DNA from: Serratia marcescens
GTDB lineage: Bacteria > Pseudomonadota > Gammaproteobacteria > Enterobacterales > Enterobacteriaceae
Assembly (NCBI RefSeq): GCF_006715005.1
Contig: NZ_VFMJ01000001.1
Coordinates: 124,001-188,000 of the forward strand
Length of the DNA: 64,000 nt
Direction: 5' to 3'
Made by a program: the position numbers and the translations under genes. Under the pieces are notes generated by a model, which saw nothing but the letters and a program-made list of their open reading frames with translations, was not told where the DNA came from and did not search any database. Below are positions 44,029 through 52,618 of this stretch, piece by piece. Numbering within the stretch: the first letter of the stretch is position 1; each line of letters starts with the position of its first letter.

Positions 44029-45393
44029 ATGATGAAATCGGTACTTTTCTGGAAAATAACCACGCTGCTGGGATTGATGGTGGTGATGTTGATCCCCATC
44101 GCCCAACTGATGAGCGTGATCGACGAACGCAGCGGCTATCGGCAAAGCGTGGTCGGGCAGGTGAGCGAAAGCACCAGCGGGGCGCAGCGCGTGCTCGGCC
44201 CGTTGATTGTCATTCCCTATGTCGAACGCGAAGAGAAGAAAGACGAGAAAGGACAAACGGTAGTGCAGCGGGTACAGCATTACCGCTATTTGCTGCCTGA
44301 GTCGCTTCAGGTGCAGGGGGCGCCGAAAGTAGAGGTGCGCAAACTGGGTATTTATCAAACGCAGGTTTACCAGGGGCCGCTGAGCTTCAAGGTGCGTTTC
44401 GGCCAGCCGGAGCTGACGGATTTGCAACGTGCCAACGTGACCGTCGGCCAGCCGTTCCTGCTGGTGGCGCTGAGCGACTCTCGCGGCATCAAGAGCATTT
44501 CCTCGCTGGGATTGCCGCAGCCGGTGGCGTTTGAGCCGGGCACCGGCGTGGGATCGTTGCGCCAGGGGATCCACGCCCCGCTGACGCTGGCGATGCTGCA
44601 ACAAAAAGAGGGGCTGAACGCCGACTTCACTCTGACGTTGGCGGGCACCAGCAGCCTGTCGCTGGTGCCGTTGGGGCGCAGCAGCGAGCTGCAACTGCAA
44701 AGCAACTGGCCGCATCCGAATTTCCTCGGCAACTTCCTGCCGGACGAACGCAAGGTGACGGAGCAAGGGTTTAGCGCTCGCTGGCGCAGCACCTGGTTTG
44801 CCAACAACATCAACAGTGCGTTCTATTACGACGATGCCATTATCGACGAGGACAAGCTGCCGGCCTTCAGCGCCAGCCTGGTCGAACCGGTCGATCACTA
44901 TCAGCTGACCGAGCGCGCGGTCAAATACGCGCTGCTGTTTATCGGGCTGACGTTTATGGCGTTTTTCCTGTTCGAAACCCTGACCGGGCTGCGGGTGCAC
45001 CCGATTCAGTACCTGCTGGTCGGCGCGGCGCTGGTGTTGTTCTACCTGATTCTGCTGGCCTTCTCCGAACACTTGGGATTCGCTTTCGCTTACCTGGCGG
45101 CCAGCATCGCCTGCAGCGGGCTGATCGGCTTCTATCTGAGCGCCGTACTGCGCGGCAAGCTGCGCGGTGCGCTGTTCGCTGCGAGCCTATTGCTGTTGTA
45201 CGGCGTGCTCTATTTGCTGTTGCAGTCGGAGGATAATGCGTTGGTGCTGGGGGCCGGGCTGCTGTTTGCCATTCTGGCGGGCATTATGCTGTTGACGCGC
45301 AAGCTGGACTGGTACCAGGTGGCCGATCCGGCGCGTTTGACCAAGGAAACGCCGGTCGGGGAAGAGGAGCCACGCTTCCGTCTGTGGAAATAA
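44029..45393 (+). CDS. creD: Inner-membrane protein CreD
   Basis: 454 residues (E. coli 450). An N-terminal membrane anchor, a large periplasmic domain (RVLGPLIVIPYV, SSLGLPQPVAFEPGTGVG, LQSNWPHPNFLGNFLPDERKVTEQGFSARWRSTWFANN) and five C-terminal membrane segments starting at about residue 300. CreD is induced by CreBC and is linked to colicin tolerance and beta-lactam response; its biochemical role is unknown. Confidence 0.94.
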   Translation: MMKSVLFWKITTLLGLMVVMLIPIAQLMSVIDERSGYRQSVVGQVSESTSGAQRVLGPLIVIPYVEREEKKDEKGQTVVQRVQHYRYLLPESLQVQGAPKVEVRKLGIYQTQVYQGPLSFKVRFGQPELTDLQRANVTVGQPFLLVALSDSRGIKSISSLGLPQPVAFEPGTGVGSLRQGIHAPLTLAMLQQKEGLNADFTLTLAGTSSLSLVPLGRSSELQLQSNWPHPNFLGNFLPDERKVTEQGFSARWRSTWFANNINSAFYYDDAIIDEDKLPAFSASLVEPVDHYQLTERAVKYALLFIGLTFMAFFLFETLTGLRVHPIQYLLVGAALVLFYLILLAFSEHLGFAFAYLAASIACSGLIGFYLSAVLRGKLRGALFAASLLLLYGVLYLLLQSEDNALVLGAGLLFAILAGIMLLTRKLDWYQVADPARLTKETPVGEEEPRFRLWK

Positions 45394-45403
45394 GCGAGGG
45401 AAA

Positions 45404-45424
45404 TCGGGCGCGTTCAGCGCCCGA
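45404..45424. terminator. Hairpin between creD and fldB
   Basis: TCGGGCGC / GCGCCCGA, 8-bp stem with a 5-nt loop, between convergent genes; no T-run. Confidence 0.55.
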
Positions 45425-45430
45425 TAGCGG

Positions 45431-45949
45431 CTACAGCAGCGGTTCCATTTCCAACAGGATCTGCTCGCACCATTGCTGCAGGCGCTCTTCGCTCAGATCG
45501 TATTGGTTGACCTCATCGAGCGCCAGGCCGACGAAGTGTTTGCCGTCGGCGCTCAGCGGTTTGGGGCTGGTGAACTCGAAGCCCTTGGTTGGCCAGAAGC
45601 CGATGAACTGCACGCCCAGCGGCGCGATTTGATCGTGCAGCATACCCAGCGCGTCAAGGAACCACTCACCGTAACCGAGCTGATCGCCCATGCCGTACAT
45701 GGCTACGATCTTGCCTTTCAGATCCAGCTCTGGCAGCTGCGGCCAGATCGCTTCCCAGTCTTCCTGCAGTTCGCCGAAATCCCAGGTCGGGATGCCGAGG
45801 ATCAGAATGGAATAGTCCTCCATCAGCTTGGGCGAGACGTCTTTCAGGTTGTGCAGGTCGACCAGGTCTTCACCCAGAATCTCACGGATTTTTTCTGCCG
45901 CCATCTCGGTGTAGCAGGTGCTGGAGCCGTAAAACAGACCAATCTTCAT
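45431..45949 (-). CDS. fldB: Flavodoxin FldB
   Basis: 172 residues (E. coli FldB 173). FMN-binding signature at the N-terminus ([19 protein letters not shown]), then [21 protein letters not shown] and [23 protein letters not shown] low-potential electron carrier related to FldA, with a SoxRS-linked role in E. coli. Divergent from xerD. Confidence 0.95.
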   Translation of the reverse strand: MKIGLFYGSSTCYTEMAAEKIREILGEDLVDLHNLKDVSPKLMEDYSILILGIPTWDFGELQEDWEAIWPQLPELDLKGKIVAMYGMGDQLGYGEWFLDALGMLHDQIAPLGVQFIGFWPTKGFEFTSPKPLSADGKHFVGLALDEVNQYDLSEERLQQWCEQILLEMEPLL

Positions 45950-46055
45950 GTGTAAACCGTTACGTTGCTGTTTAGAGAATTGCAGCGAGTATACCTGATT
46001 TGCGTCGGCTTAAGGCATAATGGCGCGGGTGGAAATGCAACAAAGAGAGGACCGC

Positions 46056-46955
46056 GTGCAACAGCAAGACAATGCGCTGATTGAACAATTCCTGGATGCG
46101 CTGTGGCTTGAGCGCAATCTGGCGGAAAATACGCTGGCCTCCTACCGGCTGGATTTGCAGGCCCTGGGCACCTGGCTTGGCCAGCAAAATACCGCCTTGC
46201 TGCAGGCGCAGGCGTTGGATCTGCAGGCGTTTCTCGCCGAGCGGGTGGACGGCGGCTACAAGGCTACCAGCTCCGCGCGCTTGCTGAGCGCGATGCGCCG
46301 CCTGTTTCAGTACCTGTACCGCGAGAAGCTGCGCGCCGACGATCCCACCGCGCAACTGGCGTCTCCCAAACTGCCGCAGCGTTTGCCTAAGGATCTGAGC
46401 GAGGCGCAGGTCGATGCGCTGCTGCAGGCGCCCTGCGTCGATCAACCGCTGGAGCTGCGCGACAAGGCGATGCTCGAAGTGTTGTACGCCACCGGGCTGC
46501 GGGTTTCCGAACTGGTGGGGCTGAGCATCAGCGACGTCAGCCTGCGCCAGGGCGTGGTGCGGGTGATCGGCAAGGGCAACAAGGAGCGGCTGGTGCCGCT
46601 GGGTGAAGAGGCGGTCTACTGGATAGAAAACTATCTGGAACACGGCCGCCCGTGGCTGGTCAACGGCCAGACGCTGGATGTGTTGTTCCCCAGCACCCGT
46701 TGCCAGCAAATGACCCGACAGACGTTCTGGCATCGCATCAAACACTATGCCATCCTTGCGGGCATCGACAGCGAACGTCTGTCGCCGCACGTGTTGCGGC
46801 ACGCGTTCGCCACCCATTTGCTGAACCATGGGGCCGATCTCCGTGTCGTACAGATGTTGTTAGGGCACAGCGATCTCTCGACCACGCAAATTTATACTCA
46901 TGTAGCGACCGAACGACTGAAACAGCTACATCAACAGCATCACCCGCGCGCCTGA
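46056..46955 (+). CDS. xerD: Site-specific tyrosine recombinase XerD
   Basis: 299 residues (E. coli 298). With XerC it resolves chromosome dimers at dif. The SAM-like N-terminal domain is followed by the catalytic domain with Arg in YATGLRVSELVGL, Lys in VIGKGNKERL, HVLRHAFATHLL (His, Arg), LGHSDLSTTQ (His) and nucleophile Tyr in QIYTHVA. The GTG at 46056 is preferred because GAGAGG lies 5 bp before it and the length then matches E. coli. This is the housekeeping recombinase, with dsbC-recJ downstream as usual. Confidence 0.95.
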   Translation: MQQQDNALIEQFLDALWLERNLAENTLASYRLDLQALGTWLGQQNTALLQAQALDLQAFLAERVDGGYKATSSARLLSAMRRLFQYLYREKLRADDPTAQLASPKLPQRLPKDLSEAQVDALLQAPCVDQPLELRDKAMLEVLYATGLRVSELVGLSISDVSLRQGVVRVIGKGNKERLVPLGEEAVYWIENYLEHGRPWLVNGQTLDVLFPSTRCQQMTRQTFWHRIKHYAILAGIDSERLSPHVLRHAFATHLLNHGADLRVVQMLLGHSDLSTTQIYTHVATERLKQLHQQHHPRA

Positions 46956-46981
46956 GCGGCGGGTTCGAAAGGATTGGAACA

Positions 46982-47698
46982 ATGAAAAAAGGTTTAATGC
47001 TGCTCTCACTGCTGGTGGCTTCGGTGACCGGTGCCGCCCATGCCGATGACGCGGCGATCAAAAAAGCGCTCGCCAGCCTGGGTATCCAGCAGGCGGACGT
47101 GCAGCCTTCGCCGGTCATTGGCCTGAAAACCGTGCTGACCGACAGCGGCGTGCTGTACGCCTCCGAAGACGGCAAGCATATCCTGCAGGGCCCGTTGTTT
47201 GACGTCAGCGGCAAAGAGCCGGTCAACGTGACCAACCAACTGCTGAGCACCAAGATGGACGCGCTGAAAGATCAGATGATCGTCTACAAGGCGCCGAAAG
47301 AGAAACATGTGATCACCGTGTTCACCGACATCACCTGCGGTTACTGCCACAAGCTGCACCAGCAGATGAAGGAGTACAACGATCTGGGCATTACCGTGCG
47401 TTACCTGGCGTTCCCGCGTCAGGGGCTGGCTTCCCAGGCTGAAAAAGACATGCAGTCGATCTGGTGTACCGCCGACAAGGCCAAGGCGTTCGACGCCGCC
47501 ATGAAGGGCGATGCCGTTTCTCCGGCGACCTGCAAAACCGACATCAGCAAGCATTACCAGCTGGGCGTGCAGTTCGGCATTCAGGGCACGCCGGCCATCA
47601 TTCTGGAAAACGGCATGATGATCCCGGGCTATCAGGGGCCGAAAGAGATGGCCGCCATGCTGGATGCGCACCAGGCCGCCACCAAAGCCGGTGGTTAA
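46982..47698 (+). CDS. dsbC: Disulfide isomerase DsbC
   Basis: 238 residues (E. coli 236). A signal peptide (cleavage after AHA, residue 21), N-terminal dimerisation domain, then thioredoxin fold with active site CGYC at about residues 119-122 (FTDITCGYCHKLH) and the cis-Pro motif QGTPAII. A second Cys pair (SIWCTADKAK, PATCKTDI) matches the structural disulfide. It isomerises wrong disulfides in the periplasm and is kept reduced by DsbD. Confidence 0.96.
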   Translation: MKKGLMLLSLLVASVTGAAHADDAAIKKALASLGIQQADVQPSPVIGLKTVLTDSGVLYASEDGKHILQGPLFDVSGKEPVNVTNQLLSTKMDALKDQMIVYKAPKEKHVITVFTDITCGYCHKLHQQMKEYNDLGITVRYLAFPRQGLASQAEKDMQSIWCTADKAKAFDAAMKGDAVSPATCKTDISKHYQLGVQFGIQGTPAIILENGMMIPGYQGPKEMAAMLDAHQAATKAGG

Positions 47699-47704
47699 TC
47701 GCCG

Positions 47705-49438
47705 GTGAGTATCAAAACGCAACTACGCCGCCGCCCGGCGGCGGACGACACGCATCTGCCCGCCAGTTTGCCGCCGCTGCTGCGTCGGCTTTACGCCCTG
47801 CGCGGCGTGCAGGCTGAGCAAGAGCTGGAACGCGGCGTCAAAGGCATGCTGCCCTGGCAACAGCTGGACGGCATCGACGACGCCGTCAGCCTGCTGCAAC
47901 AGGCGCTGGCCGACGGCCGCCGCATCATGGTGGTGGGCGATTTCGACGCCGACGGCGCCACCAGCACCGCGCTGACGGTGCTGGCGTTGCGCAGCATGGG
48001 CGGCGCAGCCGTCGATTATCTGGTGCCTAACCGTTTCGAAGACGGTTACGGCCTGAGCCCCGAAGTGGTGGAGCAGGCGGCGGCGCGCGGCGCGGAGCTG
48101 ATCGTCACCGTCGATAACGGCATCTCCTCCCACGCCGGCGTCGATGTGGCGCACGCCAAAGGCATGCAGGTGCTGGTGACCGATCACCACCTGCCGGGCG
48201 AGACCCTGCCGGCGGCCGAAGCGATCGTTAACCCCAACCTGCGTGGCTGCGGCTTCCCGTCCAAATCGCTGGCGGGGGTAGGCGTCGCGTTCTACCTGAT
48301 GCTGGCGCTGCGCGCCCGGCTGCGGGACAGCGGCTGGTTCGAACAGCGCGCGCTGGCGATGCCCAATCTGGCGGAACTGCTAGATCTGGTGGCGCTCGGC
48401 ACCGTGGCTGACGTGGTACCGCTGGACGCCAACAACCGTATTCTGGTGTATCAGGGATTAAACCGTATTCGCGCCGGCAAATGCCGACCGGGTATCCGCG
48501 CGCTGCTTGAGGTGGCCAACCGCGACGCCCGCCAACTGGCGGCCAACGATCTCGGTTTCGCCCTCGGCCCGCGCCTCAACGCCGCCGGCCGGCTGGACGA
48601 CATGTCTATCGGCGTGGCGCTGCTGCTGAGCGACGACATTGCGCAGGCGCGTATGCTGGCCAACGATCTCGACGCCTTGAACCAGACGCGACGCGAGATA
48701 GAGCAGGGCATGCAGGTGGAAGCCCTGCAGCTGTGCGATCAGCTGGAGCGCACCAGCACCGAGCTGCCTTACGGGCTGGCGATGTATCACCCGGAATGGC
48801 ACCAGGGCGTGGTAGGCATCCTCGCTTCGCGTATCAAAGAGCGTTTCCACCGCCCGGTGATCGCGTTCGCGCCGGCGGGTGACGGCATCCTGAAAGGCTC
48901 CGGCCGTTCGGTGCCCGGCCTGCACATGCGCGATGCGCTGGAGCGGCTGGATATGCTGAACCCCGGGCTGATGATGAAGTTCGGCGGCCACGCGATGGCG
49001 GCCGGGCTGTCGCTGGAAGAGGCCAAATTCGACGAGTTCCGCCAGCGTTTCGGCGAGCTGGTGGGCGAATGGCTCGATCCGGCGATGCTGGAAGGGGTGA
49101 TCTGGTCCGACGGCGAACTGGCGATGCAGGAGCTGTCGCTGACGACGGCGGAGCTGCTGCGCGAGGGCGGCCCGTGGGGCCAGGCGTTCCCGGAACCGAC
49201 CTTCGACGGCAAGTTCCGCATCCTGCAGCAGCGGCTGGTGGGCGAGAAACACCTGAAGCTGATGGTGGAGCCGCTCGGCGGCGGCCCGTTGCTCGACGGC
49301 ATCGCGTTCAACGTGGACACCACGCTGTGGCCTGACAGCAGCGTGCGCGAGGTGGAACTGGCCTACAAGCTCGACGTCAACGAGTTTCGCGGCAACCGCA
49401 ACGTGCAGCTGCTGATCCAACATCTTTGGCCGCGCTGA
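47705..49438 (+). CDS. recJ: Single-strand-specific 5'-3' exonuclease RecJ
   Basis: 577 residues, the E. coli length. DHH-family phosphoesterase motifs: VVGDFDADGATSTALTV (motif I), VTVDNGISS (II), VTDHHLPG (III) and a later ALGTVADVVPLD (IV); DHHA1 region GVVGILASRIKERFHRPVIAF and GGHAMAAGLSL. Functions in recombination and mismatch repair. Starts with GTG 6 bp after the dsbC stop. Confidence 0.96.
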   Translation: MSIKTQLRRRPAADDTHLPASLPPLLRRLYALRGVQAEQELERGVKGMLPWQQLDGIDDAVSLLQQALADGRRIMVVGDFDADGATSTALTVLALRSMGGAAVDYLVPNRFEDGYGLSPEVVEQAAARGAELIVTVDNGISSHAGVDVAHAKGMQVLVTDHHLPGETLPAAEAIVNPNLRGCGFPSKSLAGVGVAFYLMLALRARLRDSGWFEQRALAMPNLAELLDLVALGTVADVVPLDANNRILVYQGLNRIRAGKCRPGIRALLEVANRDARQLAANDLGFALGPRLNAAGRLDDMSIGVALLLSDDIAQARMLANDLDALNQTRREIEQGMQVEALQLCDQLERTSTELPYGLAMYHPEWHQGVVGILASRIKERFHRPVIAFAPAGDGILKGSGRSVPGLHMRDALERLDMLNPGLMMKFGGHAMAAGLSLEEAKFDEFRQRFGELVGEWLDPAMLEGVIWSDGELAMQELSLTTAELLREGGPWGQAFPEPTFDGKFRILQQRLVGEKHLKLMVEPLGGGPLLDGIAFNVDTTLWPDSSVREVELAYKLDVNEFRGNRNVQLLIQHLWPR

Positions 49439-49458
49439 GGCGAAATTGAACACAATTC

Positions 49459-49481
49459 GGGGATTGGGCTCTCCAATCCCC
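49459..49481 (+). terminator. Hairpin after recJ
   Basis: GGGGATTGG / CCAATCCCC, 9-bp stem with a 5-nt loop, 20 bp after recJ; no T-run follows directly. Confidence 0.6.
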
Positions 49482-49604
49482 TGCATCCTTCCCGATCGCC
49501 ACAAAAACTGACCAACTCGCTATAAACTGCCGCCCGGATCCGTTAGAATTAGCGGTTCCAATGGCATTCCGCCATCGACGACATCAACGTAAAAGAACGA
49601 AACC

Positions 49605-50703
49605 ATGTTTGAAATTAACCCGGTAAAAAACCGAATTCAGGACCTGTCCGAGCGGACTGCGGTTCTTAGGGGGTATCTTTGACTATGATGCCAAGAAGGA
49701 ACGCCTAGAAGAAGTCAACGCCGAGCTGGAGCAGCCGGACGTTTGGAACGAGCCGGAGCGCGCACAGGCGCTCGGTAAAGAGCGCGCCGCGCTGGAAGCC
49801 ATCGTTGAAACCATCGATCAGCTGGAGCAGGGCGGCGAAGACGTCGGCGGGCTGCTGGAACTGGCGGTGGAAGCCGACGATGAAGAGACCTTCAACGAAG
49901 CGGTCGCCGAGCTGGATCAACTGATGAGCAAGCTGGATCAGTTGGAATTCCGCCGCATGTTCTCCGGCGAATACGACAGCGCCGACTGCTACCTGGATAT
50001 CCAGGCCGGTTCCGGCGGCACCGAAGCGCAAGACTGGGCCAGCATGCTGCTGCGCATGTACCTGCGCTGGGCCGAAGCCAAGGGCTTCAAGACCGAAGTG
50101 ATCGAAGAATCCGACGGCGACGTCGCGGGCCTGAAATCGGCCACCATCAAGATCATCGGCGACTACGCGTTCGGCTGGTTGCGCACTGAAACCGGCGTGC
50201 ATCGCCTGGTGCGCAAGAGCCCGTTCGACTCCGGCGGCCGTCGCCACACCTCGTTCAGCTCGGTGTTCATCTACCCGGAAGTAGACGACGATATCGATAT
50301 CGAAATCAACCCGGCGGATCTGCGTATCGACGTGTACCGCGCCTCCGGTGCGGGCGGTCAGCACGTCAACAAAACCGAATCCGCCGTACGTATTACTCAC
50401 CTGCCAACCAACATCGTGGTGCAGTGCCAGAACGACCGTTCTCAGCATAAGAACAAGGATCAAGCGTTTAAACAGCTGCGAGCCAAGCTGTACGAGTTTG
50501 AGATGCAAAAGAAAAATGCTGATAAGCAGACGATGGAAGACAACAAGTCCGACATCGGCTGGGGCAGCCAAATCCGTTCTTACGTGCTGGATGACTCCCG
50601 CATCAAGGATTTGCGCACCAACGTCGAAACGCGTAACACGCAGGCCGTACTGGATGGCGACCTGGATAAATTCATTGAGGCAAGTTTGAAAGCCGGGTTA
50701 TGA
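49605..50703 (+). CDS. prfB: Peptide chain release factor 2 (programmed +1 frameshift)
   Basis: 365 residues after frameshifting. The first 25 codons run 49605-49679; an in-frame TGA follows at 49680-49682, and reading resumes at GAC 49681 in the +1 frame. The site has the standard parts: an internal SD-like AGGGGG (49668-49673), then TAT, the slippery CTT and TGA followed by C. This is the RF2 autoregulatory switch. The SPF tripeptide that reads TGA/TAA ([15 protein letters not shown]) and GGQ ([20 protein letters not shown]) are present. lysS follows by 9 bp. Confidence 0.97.
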
Positions 50704-50712
50704 GGAATAGAA

Positions 50713-52230
50713 ATGTCTGAACAACAAGTACAGGGCGCCGATCAGGCGCTGGATCTCAATAACGAACTGCAGTCCCGCCGCGAGAAACTGGCCGGCCTGC
50801 GTGAGAACGGCATTGCGTTCCCGAATGACTTCCGTCGCGATTCCACCTCCGACAAACTGCACGCCGCGTACGGCGATAAAGACAACGAAGAGCTGGAAGC
50901 GCTGGGCGTAGAAGTGACCGTCGCCGGCCGCATGATGACCCGCCGCATTATGGGCAAGGCATCCTTCGTCACGCTGCAGGACGTGGGCGGCCGCATTCAG
51001 CTGTACGTCGCGCGCGACGATCTGGCTGAAGGCGTGTACAACGAGCAGTTCAAGAAGTGGGACCTGGGCGATATCCTCGGCGCGCGCGGCAAGCTGTTCA
51101 AAACCAAGACCGGCGAACTGTCGATCCACTGCACCGAACTGCGTCTGTTGACCAAAGCGCTGCGCCCACTGCCGGATAAATTCCACGGCCTGGCGGATCA
51201 GGAAACCCGGTACCGCCAGCGTTATCTGGATCTGATCGCCAACGAAGAATCGCGCAACACCTTCAAGGTGCGTTCGCAGGTGATGTCGGCTATCCGTAAC
51301 TTCATGGTGGAACGCGGCTTCATGGAAGTCGAAACCCCGATGATGCAGGTGATCCCGGGCGGCGCATCCGCGCGTCCGTTCATCACGCACCACAATGCGC
51401 TGGATATCGACATGTACCTGCGCATCGCGCCGGAACTGTATCTGAAGCGTCTGGTGGTCGGTGGCTTCGAGCGCGTGTTCGAAATCAACCGCAACTTCCG
51501 TAACGAAGGCGTTTCTCCGCGTCACAACCCAGAGTTCACCATGATGGAACTCTACATGGCTTACGCGGATTACAAAGACCTGATCGAGCTGACCGAGACC
51601 CTGTTCCGCACCCTGACCGAGAAAGTGTTGGGCACCTCTCAGGTGCAGTACGGCGACGAAGTGTTCGACTTCGGCAAGCCGTTCGAGAAGCTGACCATGA
51701 CCGAGGCGATCAAGAAATACCGTCCGGAAACCGATCTGGCTGACCTGGCCGACATGGGCAAAGCGGTAGCCATCGCCGAATCTATCGGCATCAAGGTTGA
51801 GAAGAGCTGGGGTCTGGGCCGCGTCGTGACCGAGATCTTCGAAGAAGTGGCAGAAAGCCATCTGATTCAGCCGACCTTCATCACCGAGTACCCGGCTGAA
51901 GTGTCGCCGCTGGCGCGCCGCAACGACGTGAACCCGGAAATCACCGACCGCTTCGAGTTCTTCATCGGCGGCCGTGAAATCGGCAACGGCTTCTCCGAGC
52001 TGAACGACGCCGAAGACCAGGCGCAGCGCTTTGCCGATCAGGTGAACGCTAAAGATGCCGGCGACGACGAAGCGATGTTCTACGACGAAGACTACGTCAC
52101 CGCGCTGGAGCACGGCCTGCCGCCGACCGCCGGTCTGGGCATCGGTATCGATCGTATGGTGATGCTGTTCACCAACAGCCACACCATCCGCGACGTAATT
52201 CTGTTCCCGGCGATGCGCCCACAGAAATAA
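50713..52230 (+). CDS. lysS: Lysyl-tRNA synthetase (class II)
   Basis: 505 residues. OB-fold anticodon domain first ([32 protein letters not shown]), then the class II core with motif 1 ([15 protein letters not shown]), motif 2 ([23 protein letters not shown]) and motif 3 ([16 protein letters not shown]). Charges tRNA-Lys. Co-transcribed with prfB as in E. coli. Confidence 0.97.
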   Translation: MSEQQVQGADQALDLNNELQSRREKLAGLRENGIAFPNDFRRDSTSDKLHAAYGDKDNEELEALGVEVTVAGRMMTRRIMGKASFVTLQDVGGRIQLYVARDDLAEGVYNEQFKKWDLGDILGARGKLFKTKTGELSIHCTELRLLTKALRPLPDKFHGLADQETRYRQRYLDLIANEESRNTFKVRSQVMSAIRNFMVERGFMEVETPMMQVIPGGASARPFITHHNALDIDMYLRIAPELYLKRLVVGGFERVFEINRNFRNEGVSPRHNPEFTMMELYMAYADYKDLIELTETLFRTLTEKVLGTSQVQYGDEVFDFGKPFEKLTMTEAIKKYRPETDLADLADMGKAVAIAESIGIKVEKSWGLGRVVTEIFEEVAESHLIQPTFITEYPAEVSPLARRNDVNPEITDRFEFFIGGREIGNGFSELNDAEDQAQRFADQVNAKDAGDDEAMFYDEDYVTALEHGLPPTAGLGIGIDRMVMLFTNSHTIRDVILFPAMRPQK

Positions 52231-52249
52231 TTCCGTTTAGCGTGAAACC

Positions 52250-52280
52250 ACCGGTGCAGGCAACTGCGCCGGTTTTTTTT
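52250..52280 (+). terminator. Terminator of prfB-lysS
   Basis: ACCGGTGCAG / CTGCGCCGGT, 10-bp stem (one T-G pair) with a GCAA loop and eight T, 19 bp after the lysS stop. Confidence 0.9.
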
Positions 52281-52332
52281 CGCCCGCCGGACCTAACCGC
52301 TTAAAACATCGACAGTTACGCGCCATCTCCGC

Positions 52333-52360
52333 TTGCCCGCCGCCGATAACCGGTTATAAT
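52333..52360 (+). promoter_or_regulatory. Promoter of the tRNA-Gly gene
   Basis: TTGCCC (52333-52338) and perfect TATAAT (52355-52360), 16 bp apart, ending 17 bp before the tRNA. Confidence 0.7.
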
Positions 52361-52377
52361 GCCTGTCGCACACCGAT

Positions 52378-52451
52378 GCGGGTGTAGTTCAATGGTAGAA
52401 CGGCAGCTTCCCAAGCTGCATACGAGGGTTCGATTCCCTTCACCCGCTCCA
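52378..52451 (+). tRNA. glyU: tRNA-Gly (anticodon CCC)
   Basis: 74 nt including an encoded CCA. Acceptor stem GCGGGTG / CACCCGC, anticodon stem GCAGC / GCTGC with loop TTCCCAA (anticodon CCC), T-loop GGTTCGATTCC. It differs from E. coli glyU mainly by compensated stem changes. A single gene with its own promoter. Confidence 0.96.
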
Positions 52452-52582
52452 GCATTCCCTCCTGAAAACATCCTGATTCTCCGAAAGATTACCCCAACCC
52501 AATCCTTTGCCCCTGTAAGCGTTATCACTGGTTGTCCGCCATCCCACCAGCATCATCAGCGCCGTGGTGAGGAAAGCAGGGC

Positions 52583-52610
52583 AAAAAAATGCCGCCCCTG
52601 GGGACGGCAT
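52583..52610 (-). terminator. Terminator of the BCCT transporter gene
   Basis: On the minus strand a stem ATGCCG-N-CCCC / GGGG-CGGCAT with a short loop (52590-52610) is followed by seven T (52589-52583), just after the stop of the gene at 52619. Confidence 0.85.
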
Positions 52611-52618
52611 GTCGCTCT

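Noticed and set aside
46056-46955. A tyrosine recombinase as a sign of an integrated element
   Set aside because: It is the housekeeping XerD with its usual neighbours dsbC and recJ; no attachment repeats or phage genes are near.
49680-49682. prfB as a broken gene with an early stop
   Set aside because: The TGA is the programmed frameshift stop, with the SD-like sequence and slippery CTT in place.
52378-52451. The tRNA-Gly gene as an integration site
   Set aside because: No repeat of its 3' end and no integrase gene are found nearby.
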